Source of the DNA: REEB95 sp035632055
GTDB lineage: Bacteria > Pseudomonadota > Alphaproteobacteria > ATCC43930 > CGMCC-115725
NCBI GenBank assembly: GCA_035632055.1
Contig: DASQHO010000054.1
Coordinates: 1-64,000 of the forward strand
Length of the DNA stretch: 64,000 bases
Direction: 5' to 3'
The translations under genes and the position numbers were made by a program. This document shows positions 60,540-64,000 of the stretch, piece by piece (position 1 is the stretch's first letter; each line of letters begins with the position of its first letter). The notes under the pieces were generated by a model, which was given only the letters and a program-made list of their open reading frames with translations, had not been told where the DNA came from and did no database searches.

Positions 60540-60560
60540 TCGAGTAAGCTCGAAGACCGG

Positions 60561-61484
60561 TTACGCCATTCGATTGGTAAGGGTGCCACAGCCTTCGATC
60601 TCGATCTTCACGACGTCACCTTTCTTCAGGAATTCACCGCGCGGCATACCGACGCCGGCTGGCGTCCCAGTGGCAATTACGTCGCCCGGCCGCAGCGTAA
60701 GCTGATAGCTGAGCCAAGATACCTGCTCGGCAACATTGTGAATCAGTTGATTGGTGTTCGAATTCTGCTTGAGCACACCGTTGACCCACAATTTGATTGC
60801 CAGATTGCCAGGGTTCTTGAGGAACGCCGCTGGTGTGATCCAAGGGCCCATTGGCGACGCATCATCGAAGCATTTCTGCCCGATCCAGTCATAGGCCATC
60901 ACCGGCGGACGATCCTTGCGCAGCATCAAATCGCGCGCCGACAGATCATTGATGATGGTATAGCCGGCGACGGCGCCGAGCGCGCGCCCGACCGGTACGT
61001 TGTGCGCGGGTTTGCCGATAACAACACCGAGTTCGGCCTCCCAGTCGACTTGATGCGAGCGGGTTGGCAGCTTTGCCGGCGCATTCGGGCCGATGATCGA
61101 GTGCATTGAGGTCTTAAGGAAGAACCATGGCCCGTCGGGGCGCGTGGAGCGGTCGACCGAGCGACCCTGCGCGCGTGCCATTTCTTCCATGTGGTCCCAA
61201 TAATTGGCGCCAGCGCAAAACAACCCGTCGGGATAGAGTACCGGCGCAAGGAGCTTGACGCGTTTGAGCGGTTTGCCGTCCGCTGACTTGATCTTGGCGG
61301 CAGCTTTCGCAAGCGCGCGATGTGCATTCGCCCAGGTTCCGAGCAGCGCTTTCACCGACGATGCGTCGATGCTGGTACCACGCAACAGCGCCGCTGCGGA
61401 ATAGACCCGATCGCCGACAAGGACGCCTGCTACCGGATTCCTGCCGTCGCGATAGGTCAAGAGGCGGTACTCGGCCAATTGCAC
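60561..61484 (-). CDS. fumarylacetoacetate hydrolase family protein
   Basis: The 307-residue protein has an FAH C-terminal fold: NYWDHMEEMAR, VDWEAELGVVIGKPAHN with the metal-binding Glu pair, and GPWITP. It hydrolyses C-C bonds in aromatic catabolism or acts as a 2-keto acid hydratase or decarboxylase. It is convergent with metF (21 bases) and lies downstream of dedA-dsbB-coq7. The real substrate is unknown. Confidence 0.9.
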   Translation of the reverse strand: MQLAEYRLLTYRDGRNPVAGVLVGDRVYSAAALLRGTSIDASSVKALLGTWANAHRALAKAAAKIKSADGKPLKRVKLLAPVLYPDGLFCAGANYWDHMEEMARAQGRSVDRSTRPDGPWFFLKTSMHSIIGPNAPAKLPTRSHQVDWEAELGVVIGKPAHNVPVGRALGAVAGYTIINDLSARDLMLRKDRPPVMAYDWIGQKCFDDASPMGPWITPAAFLKNPGNLAIKLWVNGVLKQNSNTNQLIHNVAEQVSWLSYQLTLRPGDVIATGTPAGVGMPRGEFLKKGDVVKIEIEGCGTLTNRMA

Positions 61485-61492
61485 CCCCTTTG

Positions 61493-62068
61493 CTAAATTC
61501 GCGTCGACAGCCAGATGGCAATCCGCGAGCCTGTCTTGATCGCCGCCGACAGCAGGGGATAGCCCGGCGTCTCGGCGGCACCGTGCTTGAGCGCGGTGTC
61601 GCGATGCTCAAGCTCGTCGGCACGGAAATCCGCGACGATTGCCGCGAGGCCGGCGTCGGCATCGCCGAGGGCTTCGAGTTGACCGCGATAGTGCTCGTCT
61701 ATGACCTCTTCAATGGCGACGGTGCAGGCCATCGCCGCATTTTCGCCCAGCATCGCAGTGGCCGCGCCGAGCGCATAACCGGCCACGCGCCAGAGCGGCG
61801 ATAGCGCAGTCGGCCGCACGCGCCGTTCAGCGACCAATTTATCGAAGCGTTCGAGGTGGCGCTTTTCCTGTGCTGCCATGTTCCGCACTGCCGCAACCGC
61901 GGCTGAATTTTTGAGTACCGCCAATTGTCCATCGTAAATGCGGGCAGCGCCGTATTCGCCGGCTTGATCGACGCGGATCATTCGTGCGATCGCGTCGGCG
62001 TTCGCGCGATCACCCGGCAGCCGCGCGATCTTGCGCACAGCAGATTCATTTCGATGTCGTCGACTCAT
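61493..62068 (-). CDS. coq7: Coq7-type demethoxyubiquinone hydroxylase
   Basis: The 191-residue protein has the Coq7 diiron pattern: Glu in DQAGEYGAARIY, EKRH in AAQEKRHLERF, Glu in AIEEVIDEHY and ELEH in RADELEHRD. It hydroxylates demethoxyubiquinone in ubiquinone synthesis. ATG 62068 overlaps the dsbB stop by four bases. It follows dsbB and precedes the FAH-family gene by eight bases. Confidence 0.92.
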   Translation of the reverse strand: MSRRHRNESAVRKIARLPGDRANADAIARMIRVDQAGEYGAARIYDGQLAVLKNSAAVAAVRNMAAQEKRHLERFDKLVAERRVRPTALSPLWRVAGYALGAATAMLGENAAMACTVAIEEVIDEHYRGQLEALGDADAGLAAIVADFRADELEHRDTALKHGAAETPGYPLLSAAIKTGSRIAIWLSTRI

Positions 62069-62541
62069 GTGCGGCGCGTCCAGGCGAAGAACGCGAATGC
62101 AGCGATCAGTGACGAGGCGATGACATTCCAACCGGCGAGCGAAATGCCGCCAACCGACCATTGCACCTGATCGCACATTACCACCTGGGAATGCGCCAAA
62201 AGCTGTTTCAGCTGTTCCAAGGTCTGCGGCACGCCCCCATTATTTGTGCATGCAGTCGGACCGCGAAACCAATGGTATTCGACACCGACGTGATAGAACC
62301 CAAGGCCAGCGCTGACCACGAATACCAAGGCCAGCAGCAGCAAGGCCGTGCGCGACGAGCCGACCGTCGGCAACACCAACGCCAGGACCGCGATCGCGAT
62401 CGCCGTGTAATAGGGCCATCGCTCCATCAGGCACAGCTCGCAAGGCTGCAAACCGCCCCAATATTGCGAAATCAATGCCGCGCCAATCACCGCGATGGCG
62501 GCGAGGATGATGATGATTAGCGGTTGGCGCGTGGTTGCCAT
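62065..62541 (-). CDS. dsbB: disulphide bond formation protein B (DsbB)
   Basis: The 158-residue membrane protein has four helices, the periplasmic CxxC in QPCELCLMERWPY (about residues 33-45), and the second cysteine pair in GPTACTNNGG and VVMCDQV. DsbB reoxidises DsbA using ubiquinone, whose synthesis the next gene (coq7) serves. ATG 62541 is used; GTG 62556 is possible. It is 18 bases after the dedA stop. Confidence 0.9.
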   Translation of the reverse strand: MATTRQPLIIIILAAIAVIGAALISQYWGGLQPCELCLMERWPYYTAIAIAVLALVLPTVGSSRTALLLLALVFVVSAGLGFYHVGVEYHWFRGPTACTNNGGVPQTLEQLKQLLAHSQVVMCDQVQWSVGGISLAGWNVIASSLIAAFAFFAWTRRT

Positions 62542-62559
62542 GGACTTACCGGACACGGC

Positions 62560-63195
62560 CTAGTCGTTGGGCCGCAGGCGGTGTTTGAGATGCCACCAGA
62601 TATAACAGCCGATGCCAAGCACGATGATGCCGACGATGGCAATGTCGAAGCGCTGCATGATCGCGCGCAGCCGGGGGTCGCGATCCCATTGCTCGCCCAG
62701 CTTGTAACCAACATAGGCGAGTGCAAAGCACCAAGGCCATGAGCCGATGAATGTATAGATCTGGAATTTAATTTGCGACATGCCCGCGATGCCGGCCGGC
62801 AGCGCGATGAAGGTGCGCACCACCGGCAGCAGCCGTCCGATCAAAACCGTGATGCTGCCGTAACGCGCGAAAAAATCGTGTGCCCAATCGAGTTCGCGCC
62901 GGCCCATCAGCACATAGCCGCCCCAACGCTCGATGAATGGGCGGCCGCCGTAATGGCCGATGGCGTAGGCAACGGTTGAACCTAGGTTGCAACCGAGGGC
63001 ACCCGCCGTTGCCACCAGGACGAGGTCGAAACGGCCGGTGAAAACTAGGTAGCCGGAAAACGGCATGATAACTTCGGACGGGAGCGGAACGCAGGCCGAT
63101 TCGATCGCCATCAGGATGACAATACCGGAATAGCCGAGGCCGGAAATCGTCGTGACGATCAAGCCGGCCAGCGACGGAACGATCTTGGCGAGCAT
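62560..63195 (-). CDS. DedA family membrane protein
   Basis: The 211-residue protein has the DedA motifs PSEVIMPFSGYL and GRLLPVVRTFIALPAGIAGM (about residues 121-140, with the conserved arginines) and four to six hydrophobic segments. DedA proteins are linked to phospholipid (undecaprenyl phosphate) translocation and membrane homeostasis. It leads the run dedA-dsbB-coq7-FAH on the minus strand. Confidence 0.92.
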   Translation of the reverse strand: MLAKIVPSLAGLIVTTISGLGYSGIVILMAIESACVPLPSEVIMPFSGYLVFTGRFDLVLVATAGALGCNLGSTVAYAIGHYGGRPFIERWGGYVLMGRRELDWAHDFFARYGSITVLIGRLLPVVRTFIALPAGIAGMSQIKFQIYTFIGSWPWCFALAYVGYKLGEQWDRDPRLRAIMQRFDIAIVGIIVLGIGCYIWWHLKHRLRPND

Positions 63196-63279
63196 GGAGT
63201 GGATTGGGCCTCAGGCGGTGTCGCTATAGAAGCGCCGATCTAGCCGCATCAGCGCCGTTGCCGCAAGCGCGAAGCCGGA

Positions 63280-63307
63280 TTGACCGCGCGCGACCCCCGG
63301 CTATAGT
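63280..63307 (+). promoter_or_regulatory. sigma-70 promoter of tRNA-Leu
   Basis: TTGACC (63280-63285), 16 bases, TATAGT (63302-63307), followed by a likely start near 63313, five bases before the mature tRNA. This is the clearest housekeeping promoter in the window. Confidence 0.65.
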
Positions 63308-63317
63308 GGCCGCCACT

Positions 63318-63404
63318 GCCCCTGTGGCGGAATTGGTAGACGCGGCAGACTCAAAATCTGTTATCCGCAAGGATGTGCTGGTTCGAGTCCGGCCAGGGGC
63401 ACCA
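63318..63404 (+). tRNA. tRNA-Leu (CAA anticodon)
   Basis: GCCCCTG (63318-63324) pairs with CAGGGGC (63394-63400), followed by discriminator A and an encoded CCA (63402-63404). The anticodon loop CTCAAAA holds CAA, reading UUG, in a CAGA/TCTG stem. A class II variable arm (ATCC-GGAT) and the T-loop GGTTCGAGTCC are present. It has no intron and is intact. Confidence 0.95.
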
Positions 63405-63429
63405 GTGAATTCAAAGGGGGGTAAGCATC

Positions 63430-63684
63430 ATGCAAGGCAGCGGCATTATCGTCCTGTTGCTCGTCGGATTGGTCGCCGGCTGGCTCGCGGGCCAGATCGT
63501 GCGCGGTCGTGGCTTCGGGCTGATTGGTGATCTGGTCGTCGGTGTCGTTGGCGCCTTCATCGGCAGCTGGATCTTCGGCGCGCTCGGTATCTTCGTCGGC
63601 ATGGGCCTCATCGGCGCGGTCATCAGCGCGACCATTGGTGCGGTGATCCTCGTCGCGATTATCCGGCTGATTCGCCGCGCTTAG
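63430..63684 (+). CDS. GlsB/YeaQ/YmgE family stress membrane protein
   Basis: The 84-residue protein has three hydrophobic helices with the Gly-rich pattern VGLVAGWLAGQIVRGRGFGL, VVGVVGAFIGSWIF and GLIGAVISATIGAVILV, typical of the transglycosylase-associated (GlsB/YeaQ) family. It is a small integral membrane protein linked to stress. GGGGGG precedes the ATG. It may be transcribed from the tRNA promoter upstream or its own. Confidence 0.88.
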   Translation: MQGSGIIVLLLVGLVAGWLAGQIVRGRGFGLIGDLVVGVVGAFIGSWIFGALGIFVGMGLIGAVISATIGAVILVAIIRLIRRA

Positions 63685-63710
63685 CGGCCGCCGCAGCGTG
63701 CCAGCTTCGT

Positions 63711-64000
63711 TCAGCCGCTGTTGCGCAGGCCGGTGGCGATGCCATTGATGGTGCGGTGGATGTCGCGCACTGTGTCCTCACCGGTGTCGCCGGAACGGTG
63801 GCGCTTCAGCAACTCGATCTGAACGTGATTCAACGGATCGAGATAGGGGAAGCGGTTACGGATTGAGCGGCTGAGCAACGGATTGCTCTCAAGCAGCGAT
63901 TTCTGCTCCATAATGTCGAGCAGTGCAGCGACGGTTGCCTGCCACTCGCTGCGCAACCGCGTGAATATAGTCGCACGCAGCGTTGCGTCGGTGACCAAGC
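63711..64000 (-). CDS. ppc: phosphoenolpyruvate carboxylase, C-terminal part (cut by window end)
   Basis: About 96 residues of the protein's end are visible: LLSRSIRNRFPYLDPLNHVQ and IHRTINGIATGLRNSG, the invariant PEPC C-terminus (NG-x2-AGLRNTG-like). The enzyme carboxylates phosphoenolpyruvate to oxaloacetate. The 5' part lies beyond 64000. It is convergent with the GlsB-type gene, 26 bases apart. Confidence 0.92.
   Translation of the reverse strand, partial: LVTDATLRATIFTRLRSEWQATVAALLDIMEQKSLLESNPLLSRSIRNRFPYLDPLNHVQIELLKRHRSGDTGEDTVRDIHRTINGIATGLRNSG

Noticed and set aside
1..64000. CRISPR arrays, insertion sequences, integrases or origin of replication
   Set aside because: No direct repeat array, transposase, integrase or DnaA-box cluster was seen when reading through the window.

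Overview
The window reads as a chromosomal segment of a GC-rich alphaproteobacterium, most likely a soil or sediment member of the Hyphomicrobiales (Bradyrhizobium/Rhodopseudomonas/Xanthobacteraceae type). Pointers are a haem-PAS FixL with FixJ and a FixK-type regulator, an EcfG sigma factor with a NepR-like anti-sigma factor, a DUF1476 ATPase inhibitor, an alphaproteobacterial SOS box (GTTC-N7-GTTC) before an imuA-imuB-dnaE2 cassette, and many oxidative and catabolic genes. No prophage, insertion sequence or CRISPR array was seen. Gene density is high, with many 4-base ATGA overlaps.

Layout. 1-7 kb: an oxygen-response island with two DoxX-like membrane proteins, a nitroreductase, a DUF1476 protein, fixK, a receiver-only protein, a tandem universal stress protein and fixJ/fixL. 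It carries its own apparent wiring: two TACGTAG (FixJ-type) motifs before fixK and two FixK/FNR-type boxes, one a perfect palindrome before the DoxX/USP operon and one near the DUF1476 gene. 7-11.3 kb: a methyl-transfer cluster (short MetE homologue, HTH-methyltransferase fusion, MetF-like protein) divergent from a TetR gene, with a clear operator between them. 12-17.2 kb: the SOS mutasome. 17.3-24.6 kb: a three-subunit molybdenum hydroxylase between two MFS transporters, beside an alpha/beta hydrolase that lacks its nucleophile serine. 24.6-28.9 kb: membrane and secreted proteins, MarC, glutamate dehydrogenase, an Mpo1-like protein.

28.9-43 kb: a carbon and stress block. It holds rpiA, a NepR-like gene with an EcfG-type promoter, a GH15 trehalase/glucoamylase, a YqjD/YqjE-like pair, the operon gnd-zwf-pgl-glucokinase, ecfG, otsA, a decayed RlpA gene, a phospholipase D-like lipoprotein, Fe/Mn superoxide dismutase and a ferritin-like protein. 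Trehalose synthesis, NADPH production and superoxide removal sit beside the general-stress regulators. 43-49 kb: a catabolic group (VOC protein, two class II aldolases around an amidohydrolase, a CocE/NonD hydrolase) and a strongly structured non-coding stretch at 46.79-46.92 kb. 48.8-51.2 kb: cytochrome bd oxidase. 51.4-52.1 kb: a DUF1275 pseudogene. 52.1-57.3 kb: a TetR-controlled pathway (orphan ABC binding protein, SDR, AMP ligase, amidohydrolase) in which the same operator motif lies in both promoter regions. 57.4-64 kb: cspA, GMC oxidoreductase, metF, a fumarylacetoacetase-family enzyme, Coq7-type hydroxylase, DsbB, DedA, tRNA-Leu(CAA) with a good sigma-70 promoter, a GlsB/YeaQ protein, and the 3' end of ppc.

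Functions are inferred from recognised motifs and family resemblance. No database search was run. Substrates of the catabolic clusters cannot be read from the sequence.
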